NCBI RefSeq assembly: GCF_002878395.1
Contig: NC_061115.1
Coordinates: 218,945,886-219,009,885, forward strand
Origin: Capsicum annuum
Taxonomy: Eukaryota > Streptophyta > Magnoliopsida > Solanales > Solanaceae
DNA: 64,000 bases
Direction of reading: 5' to 3'
Within the stretch, counting starts at the first letter, position 1; every line of letters begins with the position of its first letter. The notes under the pieces are model-generated. The model made no database searches. It worked only from the letters and a program-made list of their open reading frames with translations, and was not told the origin of the DNA. Position numbers and translations under genes: made by a program. Positions 39,226-49,455 of this stretch are shown here, piece by piece.

Positions 39226-40268
39226 CGGTGAGATTATAAGTAGTCAGTATAATATACATCAAAATATATGGTCGTAATCAATCAAATAACGATATATATA
39301 CCTCAAAGTAATATTAATTTTCTGTATATTTCAATTATTATTATTTTTTGAACTAGTTTCATTTTCTCACAAATTAAGCTCCTCTAAAACTATATATGTA
39401 TATATATACAAAAATTAAATATATTTTAAAGAAGAAGTATTTGTGATTGAAACATGGGGTTCACATATTTCTTTGTAGAATTTCTAACCATGATGAATAT
39501 ATTGGTCCCATTAATAAACATGTATGGATGAAAATTTTCATATTCAAAAATTTTCATTTAAATCGCAATAGAAATATATATATAAATTTTCATATTCAAA
39601 AATTTTCATTTAAATCGCAATATCACGACGACAATAATAATATATTTATTGTAATTTTACAAATAGGTCTGAGAATTTGATAGAGTTTGTTTTCAACAAA
39701 CCAACTCAAAATGAATATTTAGAATTTAAAATTTATGAATTTTTATATTATCAAATTCAAATTGATATTATAATAACCAATGTCATAATTTAACATTTGT
39801 GATAGAAATGCAAAACTTCAAATTCATTTAAATAGCATGATAAAACTTTCTTTGGGGGGCCCTACATAATTAGTAATTTTTGTATAAATAATAAGCTTGT
39901 GCTATTAACCACAGAATTAACCCACTTCTAATCTATATTTACATAGTAATATGATATATTAAAATATACAATAAAGAGCTATTACATATACTATTAACAA
40001 ATTGGAAAAACTTTCTAAACTCTTATTTGTTAACTAAGAATTAACAAATTGAATTACACATTTTTCAAGAGCACTTATTTTGGATAATGTTATCCAAAAA
40101 GTGAAAAAAAAAAAAAAAAAAAAATTTTTTTTGTAAGAAGCTATTTTTTTGTTCAACTTTTGTTTAAAAGCTCAAAAATAGTATCATCTAGTATTCAAAA
40201 TAATTTATTCCTTGATCACAAGTTGACTAGAATATCACCATCATAAATAAATGTATAAATAAAAAACG
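39226..40268. other. AT-rich intergenic DNA
   Basis: No gene is visible. A 50-bp unit ('tttcatattcaaaaattttc' plus 'atttaaatcgcaata') is tandemly duplicated at 39535-39622. A long A/T run lies at 40108-40130. Confidence 0.6.
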
Positions 40269-40650
40269 AGATAAGTATCCAGTACCCTCTTGAACTATGA
40301 TCAAAGTTGCTACGACATCCTCCAACTTTACAGGGGTCCTATTATCCCCTGAGCTCAATTTTAACATATTTTTATCACCCTTTTATGCTGTGTGGTACCT
40401 TTATTACATAAAATGGAGCCTACGTCAAAGGTGTCACGTCAGCACAAAAGGGTGACAAAAATAAGCTAAAATTGAATTTAAGAGGTTAATAGGACCCTCG
40501 TAAAGTTTCAGTGTATCGTAGCACGTCAACACAAAAGGGTGAAAAAAATGCTAAAATTGAGTTCAAAGGTAATAGCACTCCTGTAAAGTTGGAATATATC
40601 GTAACAAATTTGTTCATAATTATTCGAAGTCAGTAGATGCTCTACTCATA
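40269..40650. mobile_element. Palindromic MITE, copy 1
   Basis: The left half runs 'gataagtatccagtacc', 'caaagttgctacgac', 'caggggtcctatta', 'attacataaaatgg'. The right half carries the reverse complements ('gtcacgtcagcacaaaaggg', 'aataggaccctcgtaaagtt', 'agtagatgctctactc'). This copy has an internal duplication of its right half. The same element occurs at 45250, 46416 and 48350. Confidence 0.75.
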
Positions 40651-41884
40651 AAAAAATCTAACTTCATGCATCAATTGTGGGCTTATATATCTAGTAAACT
40701 AAAGCAAAGACTTCATATATGAGAAATTGAATATTCAAATATTATTTAGATAACCCATATGATTGTATCATCTTTAATTTATTATTCATGCCCTCATTTC
40801 TCCACCACAATATAACTATTTTTTTGGCAAAACAGTAGATAACCATCCATACCTACTACCATATTATGACACAAGAAAAATAGAACACCCTTTGTATTCT
40901 TTGTGTCCAAACTTCCACCAATCACATTCTGACACGTGTGTACCCCACCCCCAACCCACCACCTAGGAGAAAAAAAAAAACTTGTATAGATGAAAGAATT
41001 AGGAGATTTAGGTCACCTTACTACTTGTCTCAACTCCATTGCCCTTACCACAATTCAACTATAAACAAATTTTAGGACACCCCCCACCCAACCCCCCAAA
41101 ACAAAAAAAAATGATATGAATTAACTATATACCATGTATAATCATTTATTAGTAATATTTACATATAGTCATATTTAACAAACATAGGATATACTATTCA
41201 CATTACTAATTTTTTAAAAAAAATATATTTTATATTTTAGAAGAGAAAAAAAGTTATTTAATATATAATTTTTTACACATCTACCATGTTCAAATAGTGG
41301 AATAGCAATCAAATGAGATGTTTATATACTTTAATGATTAAGATTACTAAATATTTTTCTTAAAGAACACAAAAAACATAAAAAGAAAAAAAAAAAAAGA
41401 TAATTGGACCAAAATATAGTCCTTCTATTAAAAGCTAACACTCCTACCCCACCATGACACATATAGTAAATGTGTAGCATGAAACATTAATTAAATATAA
41501 TATAAAAATTATAAATCTTAGTCTCTATATATATAGCTATACATTAAGATAACAATCAATATTCCAACTCTTTTGCTTTTCTTGTAGAGAATTACAAAGA
41601 GTTTTTAATATTTGTGGGGACTTTGAATATTGTTTTGGACAATCTATTGAGTCTTTTTTTCACACACTATTTGCTTACCTACTTTCAATCTACTACAAAG
41701 TTTCAAAAAAGAAAAAAAAATACATTATATATCAATCACATTACCATAAATTCACTCAAAATTCATCTCATTTTTTGCCAATTGTTCTAATGTTCTCTCC
41801 ATAAACATACACCAAAATCTCGAATTTTCGATTGAATAATTCGTCGTTCAAAAATTCTTTATACTGTCAGTGTGGTGACGAGTA
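40651..41884. other. Upstream region and probable promoter of the ABCG gene
   Basis: AT-rich, no other gene visible. Several C-rich and A-rich tracts ('ccaccccccaccc'-like near 41080). A plausible TATA element, 'ctctatatatatatagc', lies at 41522-41537 about 350 bp before the ATG. The intervening leader is pyrimidine-rich. Confidence 0.5.
41522..41537 (+). promoter_or_regulatory. Putative TATA box of the ABCG gene
   Basis: 'ctctatatatatatagc' in the expected orientation. It is a weak call because TA-rich strings are common in this AT-rich DNA. Confidence 0.35.
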
Positions 41885-42817
41885 ATGTCGAAAATAGTAG
41901 CGGAGAATATGTTGCAAGGTGGAGAAAGTGGACAATTTTATGATCATCAAAGAGTACAACAACAATCCATGCAAATGTCGCAAGCTAGCGCGTACTCTTC
42001 ACCCACCTTAGGTCAAATGCTAAAGCGCGTGGGCGACGTAAGAAAAGAAGTCACCGGCGATGAAACTCCGGTGCATCGGATTCTCGATATGAGTGAAACT
42101 TCAAGCATGTCCCAACATTCTCTCCCTTTTATACTCTCATTCAACAACCTCACCTATAGAGTAAAAACTCGCCGGAAAATGACTTTTCCGGCTATTCTCC
42201 GGCGACCACCTGTCACCGAGGATGATCCCATCCCCGGAGAAAATCTTTTCACGAGGACTAAAGTCCTCCTGAATGATATCTCTGGGGAGGCTAGGGACGG
42301 CGAGATAGTCGCCGTCCTAGGAGCATCAGGATCAGGAAAATCGACCCTGATAGATGGACTCGCTAATAGGATAGCGAAGGAGAGCCTTGGAGGAACGATA
42401 ACATTAAATGGCGAACCGCTCGATTCGAGATTATTAAAAGTAATATCAGCATACGTCATGCAAGATGATCTTTTATATCCTATGTTAACAGTTGAAGAGA
42501 CATTAATGTTTGCAGCTGAATTTAGATTGCCTCGTACTTTGTCAAAATCAAAGAAGAAATTGAGAGTACAAGCTTTGATTGATCAATTGGGACTACGTAA
42601 TGCTGCAAAAACTATCATTGGTGATGAGGTACGTACTACGACTCTGTTTACTATTCTTTGTCTTGAGCCGAGGGTATATCGGAAACAACCTCTCTACTTC
42701 TCCGGAGGTAGTGGTATGGACTGCGTACATTTTATGCTCTCCAAACCCCCACTATGTGGGAATACACTAGGTTTATTGTTGTTGTATTCTTCGTCCTTTG
42801 TCAGCATTAATACATTA

Positions 42818-42852
<35 letters not shown>

Positions 42853-44848
42853 CCCCTTCGGCGAAAAACTATACTATTTATACATGATTTAATTTTTTTT
42901 TATGTGTATACAATTTGTTCCTATGTTTATTTCTGAACCCCCTTAGTGAAAATCCTGGCTCCGCTATTGTGTGTGTGTTCACCTGAAGCATACATTAATG
43001 TTTTTTACTTCTTTAGCTTAAGGTTTATATATAAAGTCGTATGTGATATACATTATATATACAGTATAATTTATATGTGTGTGTGTGTGTTCACCTGAGG
43101 CATATACTAATGTTTTTTACTTCTTTAGCTTAAGGTTTATGTATAAAGTAGTACGTGATATATGTTATATATACAGTATAATTTTTTATCGATGAACTTT
43201 TTGCTAAGGATAGCTTCGCCCCGGAAGACAATATCTGTAACACACTTTTACTGTTTATTATATTTTTCTTGATCCTACGTAAACATGAAATGCTTCGTTG
43301 ATCATATTTTTGAACATTTAAATTTACTATTTTCAACAGGGTCATCGTGGAGTCTCCGGTGGTGAACGAAGGCGAGTGTCGATAGGAATTGATATTATTC
43401 ATGACCCCATCATATTGTTTCTTGACGAACCAACTTCAGGTCTTGATTCGACTAGTGCATACATGGTGGTGAAAGTTCTTCAAAGAATTGCTCAGAGTGG
43501 AAGTATTGTGATCATGTCAATTCACCAACCAAGTTATCGAATCCTCGGGTTATTGGATCGGATGCTCTTCTTGTCTCGTGGTCAAACGGTCTATAGCGGG
43601 TCACCTATGAACCTCCCACATTTCTTTGCTGATTTCGGTCACCCTATACCTGATAGTGAAAATCGAACAGAGTTTGCCCTGGACTTAATTCGCGAGTTAG
43701 AAGGATCCCCAGGAGGGACAAAAAGTCTGGTTGAGTTCAACAAAACATGGCAAAATACTAAAAGGAGTAATCAAAATCTCGAAACAGTAACACCTACACA
43801 TGGTTTGTCATTGAAAGAAGCGATTAGCGCAAGCATTTCTAGAGGTAAATTGGTTTCAGGTACAACAAGTGATATTCATACTAGTCCGGCTTCAATGGTT
43901 CCTACTTACGCGAATCCCTTTTGGAAAGAAATGATTGTGTTGTCTCAGAGATCTTTCACGAATTCTTGGAGGGTGCCCGAGCTATTTGGCATCCGGCTAG
44001 GGGCTATCGTGGTCACCGGGTTCATCCTAGCTACCATGTTTTGGCAACTTGATGATTCCCCTAAAGGGGTTCAAGAAAGACTCGGTTTCTTTGCATTCGC
44101 GATGTCAACAACTTTCTACACTTGCGCGGACGCCTTGCCTGTTTTCCTACAAGAAAGGTACATTTTCATGAGGGAAACCGCTTACAATGCTTATCGAAGA
44201 TCTTCATATTGTCTCTCTCATGCTATAGTTTCTCTACCAGCATTGATCTTTCTTTCATTTGCATTCGCCGCGATAACATTCTGGGCTGTAGGTCTGGATG
44301 GTGGATTCTCCGGGTTCTTGTTCTATTTCGCGATAATCCTAGCCTCATTCTGGGCCGGGAACTCATTCGTGACATTCCTATCCGGTGTAGTCCCTAGTGT
44401 CATGTTGGGTTACACGATTGTTGTCGCGATCCTAGCCTACTTCCTCCTATTCTCTGGGTTCTTCATGAACCGCGACCGGATCCCACCTTATTGGATTTGG
44501 TTTCACTACCTATCTCTGGTGAAATATCCTTACGAAGCCGTTTTACAAAATGAATTTGATGATCCAACTAAGTGTTTTGTCAAAGGGATTCAAATGTTTG
44601 ATAATTCACCACTTGGAAATGTACCAAATGCATTGAAAGAAAAATTGTTGAACACAATGAGTAACACATTGAATGTTAAAATTAGTAGTTCAACATGTGT
44701 TACTACTGGGGCTGACATTTTGGTTCAACAAGGGATAACTGATTTAAGTAAAATGAGTTGTTTGTGGATTACTATTGCATGGGGATTTTTCTTTAGGGTT
44801 TTGTTTTACTTTAGTTTGTTACTTGGAAGTAAAAACAAGAGAAGGTGA
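41885..44848 (+). CDS. ABCG half-size transporter (WBC type), two exons, 750 aa
   Basis: CDS = join(41885..42628, 43340..44848). Donor GAG|gtacgt and acceptor caacag|GGT are canonical, and the frame continues as [13 protein letters not shown]. The protein has the ABCG order: N-terminal extension, nucleotide-binding domain, then membrane domain. Visible motifs are Walker [10 protein letters not shown] (146-154), signature VSGGE (253-257), Walker B ILFLDEP (D277, E278) and the H-loop histidine (H310, SIHQPS). Hydrophobic segments cluster in the C-terminal half, and it ends GSKNKRR. Length and motifs fit the Arabidopsis ABCG1/2/6/16/20 clade, plasma-membrane half-transporters that dimerise and export lipidic precursors of suberin and pollen-wall polymers. 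I infer a similar role; the exact orthologue is undecided. All catalytic motifs are intact, so it is probably functional. The 711-bp intron contains a SINE and a tandem duplication. Confidence 0.95.
42662..42784 (+). mobile_element. TS/SolS-type SINE inside the ABCG intron
   Basis: 'cttgagccgagggtatatcg', 'cggaaacaacctctctactt', 'tatggactgcgtacatttta' and the tail 'gtttattgttgttg'. It is flanked by a 10-bp near-identical target duplication, 'tattctttgt' (42652-42661) and 'tattcttcgt' (42785-42794). Same orientation as the gene, 33 bp after the donor site. Confidence 0.88.
42971..43187 (+). repeat. Tandem duplication (about 111 bp x 2) in the ABCG intron
   Basis: 'gttcacctga' at 42978 and 43089 start two copies that both continue 'ttttttacttctttagctta' and end 'atatatacagtataatt'. 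They differ at a few positions. A (GT)n run lies at the junction. The copies contain 'ctttag'-like pseudo-acceptors, but none is in a better context than the 43339 acceptor. Confidence 0.85.
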
Positions 44849-44868
44849 TGTAACACAACTCAATCGAT

Positions 44869-45016
44869 CGGCCGACAGTCTGTCACAAAGGTGAATTCAG
44901 AAATTCAAATACAGATCGAGTTTGAGTTCAAGACAAGATCCGCCCGGCCGACAGTCTGTCAGACAGGTGAATTCAGAATTTGAATACAGATCGAGTCTGA
45001 GCTCAAGACAAGATCC
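44869..45016 (+). repeat. Two-copy direct repeat in the ABCG 3' region
   Basis: 'cggccgacagtctgtca' at 44869 and 44945 starts two 72-76 bp copies, each continuing 'ggtgaattcagaa', 'atacagatcgagt' and 'caagacaagatcc'. The first copy starts 20 bp after the stop codon, so the repeat probably lies in the 3' UTR. 'gacagtctgtc' is itself palindromic. Confidence 0.85.
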
Positions 45017-45249
45017 ATTTTCACGCTATGGAATGTTCGTCTTTTTTTCTTTCTTTTCTTTTCTTTTTTTTTTTTTGGAAGAAAAAATGTATTTTTTTAG
45101 ATTTTTTTTTTCACTTGAAATGTGTACTCTTTTATTGTAATAGAATAAATGTAATATTTTTTTGACATTCTAATTGATTGATTATTGTCTCAAAGTTGAG
45201 TCTAGAACTTCAAGGTACTTTTTGATTGTATTTGAACAAAATTAATTTT

Positions 45250-45546
45250 TGAGATAAGCATTCAGTAAATCTAAACTATGGTCAAAGTTGTTACGACACA
45301 CTCCAACTTAACAGGGGTTCTATTACCTCCCTGAACTCAATTTTAATAATTTTTTGTCAGTCTTTTGTGCTGACATGGCACCTTTATTACATAAAATGGG
45401 GCCCACATCAAAGGTATCACGTCAGCCAAAAAGGGTGACAAAAATACGCTAAAATTGAGGTCAGAAGGTAATTGGACCCCTGTGTAGTTGGAGTGTGTCG
45501 TAGTAAATTTGATCATAGTTCAGGGTACTTGATGCTTTACTCTGAT
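45250..45546. mobile_element. Palindromic MITE, copy 2
   Basis: Starts 'gagataagcattcagtaa' and ends 'gggtacttgatgctttact', inverted with respect to each other. The middle is 'attacataaaatggggccca'. About 290 bp, without the internal duplication of copy 1. Confidence 0.78.
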
Positions 45547-46415
45547 TTTTTTTTTTTTTGACAACATGACTAAATTATTGTTATTATTATGTCAAGAGTT
45601 TGTTTGGTGCAAAGTAGGTGAAATTGAAATAAGACAAGAAACAGAAAGTTGCTTGAAGCAAATGAATAGTACCCATGCCCATGTAGGTCACCAAACTGCT
45701 AATGGACTTAAATCTTTTTATTGCTCTTAGCTAAAAATAAATAAAAAAAATAAATAAAAAATAATAATAATAATAATGAAAACTTATTGTTAATCTGCCA
45801 TTAAATAGGATTAATGATGAAATTTCTTATCTAGCTATAGAATTTGTCCGTCGATAATTTCTATTTTTAGTAGTGCATAGAGAAGGTCTATGTATATATA
45901 TATGATTAACTTCAGATATTATTTGAACTTGTGTTGAAAGAATTGAGTTTATAAAGTAATTAATCAAATTCAATTGTATTTTCATGTTAATGTTTTAATC
46001 TAGTTTTTCTTTCAAAGTGATTTTCTTGAGTCGAGAGCATCAGAAATATATAGTTTTTGTACGTTGTAAAGGTAAAAGTAAGGTCTGCATATATTCCGAC
46101 CTCTCATAATCTCATTTATGAAAATATATTGAGTATGTCGTTGTAGTATAAAGTGTGACTTGACGTGACATTTTAGCACTCTTGTTTTCTATGCTTTTGT
46201 AGGACAACCATATAATTTATACTACATATCAGATTGAGTCGATCGAGTTTAAATGAAGCAACATGAACAGTGAAGACTCAGCTAAGCATAACAAACATAC
46301 TTATTATAGAACTGAATGAAGTAATTAAAAATACGTGAATTAATCCACTGTTTGGTTGATAGATACCTTACTAGGTGAAACTATCATCACATTTTCAAGA
46401 CAAAAATAAAGAAGA
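45547..46415. other. Intergenic DNA with a degraded SINE
   Basis: No gene is visible. 46017-46148 resembles a heavily mutated TS SINE ('cgagagcatcagaaatata', 'aaggtctgcatatattccg', 'gtcgttgtagt'). An (AAT/AATA)n low-complexity run lies at 45735-45778. Confidence 0.5.
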
Positions 46416-46736
46416 GATAAGCATTCAGTACCCCTCGAACTATAGCCAAAATTGCTACGACATACTTCAACTTCACAGGGGTCCTATTACCTCTCTGAAT
46501 TCAATTTTAGCGTATTTTTGTCACTCTTTTGTGCTGATATGATACCTTTACTTTATTACATAAAAATAGGGTCCACGTCAAAGATATCACATCAGCTAAA
46601 AAGGTGTCACGTCAGCTAAAAAGGGTGACAAAAATACGTTAAAATTGAGTTCGAGGGTAATAGGACCATTGTAATGTTGAAGCGTGTCGTAACAAATTTG
46701 GTCATAGTTCGGGAAGGTAATAGATGTTTTACTCAA
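46416..46736. mobile_element. Palindromic MITE, copy 3
   Basis: Starts 'gagataagcattcagtaccc' and ends 'gtaatagatgttttactc'. It contains 'tacgacatacttcaacttca' and the inverted 'gttgaagcgtgtcgtaac'. A short internal duplication of 'tcagctaaaaagg' is present. Confidence 0.8.
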
Positions 46737-46756
46737 TAAAGAATTTAGATCTACTT

Positions 46757-47250
46757 AGGTGTTAAACTACCTTTCCAACAAGTTCATCTATTGATCAACC
46801 ACTCAAACCTAAATAATTACTTAGAATAATCTACATTAATCTATAACGTATAACTCATTCTTAATCAGAAGTCTTGAGTTCGAACTCTGACGTGGAGTCG
46901 ACTTTGTTAGGGAGAAGTTTACACCCCAATGTAGGACTTTTCTACAAATTTGAACTTAGAATAATCTACATTATTAGTCCATAACATATAACTCATCCCT
47001 AATCAGAAGTCTTGGATTCGAACCCTGGCATGGAGTCGAATTTGTTAGGGAGCAGTTTACACCCCAATGTAGGACTTTCCGACAAATTTGAACTTAGAAT
47101 AATCTACATTAATCTATAACGTATAACTCATACTTAATCAGAATTCTTGGGTTCGAACTCTGGCATGAAGACGGCTCCCACTTTCTAACAAATTTAAATT
47201 TAATCGGGCCCCAATACAGATATCGAACACTGAGTGAAAACCCAAAAATA
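46757..47250 (+). repeat. Three tandem tRNA-like SINE heads
   Basis: A unit of about 145 bp is repeated. Each copy has 'cttaatcagaagtcttg' followed by a B-box-like 'ttcgaactctg' or 'ttcgaaccctgg' (46877, 47019, 47154). The first two copies continue 'acaccccaatgtaggacttt'. Only the third has the SINE 3' body ('gggccccaatacagatatcg') and an A-rich tail ending near 47252. The family resembles the SINE at 32221. Confidence 0.7.
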
Positions 47251-47349
47251 AAAAGCATAACTCAATGATCATAACCAATTTCAACTAATTAAGCTTTTTT
47301 ATCTTTATGTAGTTACTAGTTGGTGATCTAATTAATCATAAGTTCACCT

Positions 47350-47370
47350 ATAATATACAGTGTATATATA
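47350..47370 (+). promoter_or_regulatory. Putative TATA region of the phytocyanin gene
   Basis: 'tataatata' and 'tgtatatatattt' lie 65-85 bp before the start codon. Position and orientation are suitable; the call is weak. Confidence 0.3.
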
Positions 47371-47434
47371 TTTCTGTGTGAATATGTATACATGTCCCAT
47401 TTATCATCTTTCTTGTCATAATAAAATTACAATT

Positions 47435-49455
47435 ATGGAAAAACCTCTTCTAATTTTTGTAGTTTTAATTCTAAGTTTAATTATAATTTCAAGTTCAGCT
47501 ACTAATTACATTGTGGGTGATAGTTCTGGCTGGGATATTAGTACTGATCTTGATACATGGTTAGTAGGAAAGAGATTCAAGATTGGAGATGTACTCGGTA
47601 AGTATCATCGATCGTATTATTTTAACTCGATAAGTATCATCGATCGTATTATTTTAACTCGGTAAATATCATCGATCCTATTATTTTAATATCAGTTTGA
47701 GTTATATACACTGACAATTTCAAAAATGTCTATACTATCAACGTAATTTAACCGGTTTTTTAGGGTATCTTACAATAAGCTAGATACAGATATACTTGTC
47801 GCTGTTGGTCAACTTAACCTAATAGCGTAAAATTTCTTGGAGAAAGGGTTTAATTTTGAAAAATGCCCTTCCACTCTACGGAGTATCTTAATTTTAGTAC
47901 TTCCTTCGTCCCAAATTATGTGTCATCATTTTCTTTTTAATCCATCCCAAAATAAGTGTCGTCTTTCTTTATTTGTCAACTTTTTAAAGGTACAATTAGT
48001 CTTTTACCCTTATTGGTCCCACTTAATTAAAAAAAAAATATATTGGCACATTTTTTGATAAAGGATAATTTGGTAAACTTTACCAAGTCTTCCCGTATTT
48101 CTTAAACTCTGTGCCCGGTCAAATGGCCACACATAAAATGGGACGGAGGGAATGAAGCTCCAACATGAAGTATAACGAAGATAATTTTAGACCATAATCA
48201 AAAGAAGAGGGCAAATTTAGACCTTCTCTTTCATAATATTTGCTAAAGTCAAGAGCAAATACGAGCCGATTTTCTAATGACAAGGGTATGAATTATCGTA
48301 AAACTAATATATTTCATATAATAAAGCGTAAATTTGAACCTTTTTTTTTCAAATGTAAAACATCTAGTATCTCCCATAACTATGACCAAATTTGCTACGA
48401 TACACTCCAACTACACGGGGTTTCTATTACCCTAACTAAATTTTAGAGTATTTTTGTCAACCTTTTTAGCTGATGTGGCATTTTTGTCAACATTTTAGCT
48501 GACGTGGCACCTTTAATTACATGGGTCCCATTTTATGTAATAAAGGTGTCACGTCGGGGATGAACCAAAAGGCCGCCCTCGTGTCCCTCGCTTCGTCGTG
48601 CGAAGTCGTGTTCCATGCGTCGCTTCTAGCCCAGATTCTAACTTAGAGGCGTTCAGTCATGATCCAGCACACGGTAGCTTCGCCGCCCCATACTCCCCCG
48701 AAATTCAAAAACTTTGATTTCTCATAAGGTGCCGGCAGAGTCCTAAAAGCAACATCCCTGATAAACACAAAATGGTGACAAAAATATGCTATAATTGAGT
48801 TAGGAGGTAATACGACCCTGTGAAGTTAGAGTGAGTCGCTTAGAGTGAGTCGCAGCAACTTTGATCGTCGATCCCTGATAAACACTAAATGGTGACAAAA
48901 ATATGCTATAATTGAGTTAGGGGCTATAGGGACCCTGTAAAGTTGGAGTGTGTCATAGCAGCTTTTATCATAGTTCGAGGGTACTGGATGCGTATCTCTT
49001 CTACATCATAACATAAACTCTATCAGCATCTAACAATCAATAACTGCTTATATTTTTTTGCAGTGTTTCAATATTCATCATCCCATAGTGTATCTGAGGT
49101 AACAAAGGCGAATTTCGAGGGGTGCAACACGAACAGCGTGTTAGATTCGAGCAAAACTGGCAACACGTCTTTCCCCTTGACAACGCGAGGGGACAGATAC
49201 TATGTTTGTGGCAATAGATTGCATTGCCTTGGAGGAATGAAACTTCATGTAAATGTAGACGATGAAAATAATGCTGCAGCAGAATCTCCTGCCGCCGCTG
49301 CACCAGACGGAGGAGGGGGCTCGTTTTCGCCTTCTTCAAAGAGCAAAAATCCATCATATGTTCCTAGTTTTGCTTTGTGTAATGTTCATGTTGGATTGGA
49401 TTCTATAGTACTTGTACTTCTTGGTTACTTGTGTTTAGCATTTTCACTGCTGTAA
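47435..49455 (+). CDS. Phytocyanin (uclacyanin-type blue copper protein), two exons, 184 aa
   Basis: CDS = join(47435..47597, 49064..49455). Donor ctcg|gtaagt and acceptor ttgcag|tg join to give GDVLVFQYSSSHSV, the usual phytocyanin intron position. Residues 1-23 or so are a signal peptide (MEKPLLIFVVLILSLIIISS). The plastocyanin-like domain follows. Likely copper ligands are the His in YSSSHSV, and Cys, His and Met in YYVCGNRLHCLGGMKL; Met as axial ligand indicates a uclacyanin rather than a stellacyanin. Cys in FEGCNT and in LHC should form the disulfide. A Pro/Ala/Gly/Ser-rich stretch and a hydrophobic C-terminus (IVLVLLGYLCLAFSLL) suggest a GPI anchor. Predicted role is cell-surface electron transfer; the partner is unknown. 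The ATG at 47360 is rejected because the signal peptide starts at 47435. The 1466-bp intron holds a Stowaway MITE and a MITE containing rDNA. Confidence 0.93.
47900..48152. mobile_element. Stowaway-like MITE in the phytocyanin intron
   Basis: Left end 'cttccttcgtcccaaatta' after TA, right end 'aaaatgggacggagggaa'. These match the Stowaway (Tc1/mariner) terminal consensus CTCCCTCCGTCCC. The element is about 253 bp and non-coding. Confidence 0.85.
48554..48614 (-). other. GC-rich filler of unknown origin next to the rDNA
   Basis: Sixty bases ('ggggatgaaccaaaaggccg' to 'gtcgtgttcc') with a base composition very unlike the surroundings. They abut the 25S-like piece and may be diverged rDNA or spacer; I do not recognise them. 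Confidence 0.45.
48615..48683 (-). pseudogene. 25S rRNA gene fragment
   Basis: On the minus strand this reads from 'gcgaagctaccgtgtgctgg' through 'atgactgaacgcctctaagt' to 'gctagaagcgacgcat'. It corresponds to a conserved segment near the 3' end of plant 25S rRNA, with a few transitions. It is only about 69 bp, inside an intron and a MITE, so it cannot make rRNA. Confidence 0.85.
48688..48762 (-). pseudogene. 18S rRNA gene fragment
   Basis: On the minus strand this reads 'atcagggatgttgcttttag', 'ccggcaccttatgagaaatc', 'aaagtttttgaatttcgggg' and 'gagtatgg', a conserved central segment of 18S rRNA with a few substitutions. It is in the same orientation as, and only 4 bp from, the 25S fragment, although these regions lie kilobases apart in a real rDNA unit. 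Confidence 0.85.

Larger units (their letters stand above)
48350..49005. mobile_element. Palindromic MITE, copy 4, split by rDNA and duplicated
   Basis: The left half (48365-48553) matches the other copies ('tgctacgatacactccaact', 'attacatgggtcccatttta', ending 'aaaggtgtcacgtc'). About 200 bp of GC-rich foreign DNA follow, then the right half, present twice (from 48763 and from 48879: 'aatggtgacaaaaatatgct'). The outer end 'gggtactggatgcgtatctc' closes at 49000. Confidence 0.8.

Noticed and set aside
46877..47165. tRNA genes, suggested by B-box-like 'ggttcgaactctgg' motifs
   Set aside because: No cloverleaf or matching acceptor stem could be seen; the motifs lie in SINE heads.
48615..48762. 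Functional rRNA genes
   Set aside because: Only about 70-75 bp of each of 25S and 18S are present, joined in a non-native way inside an intron.
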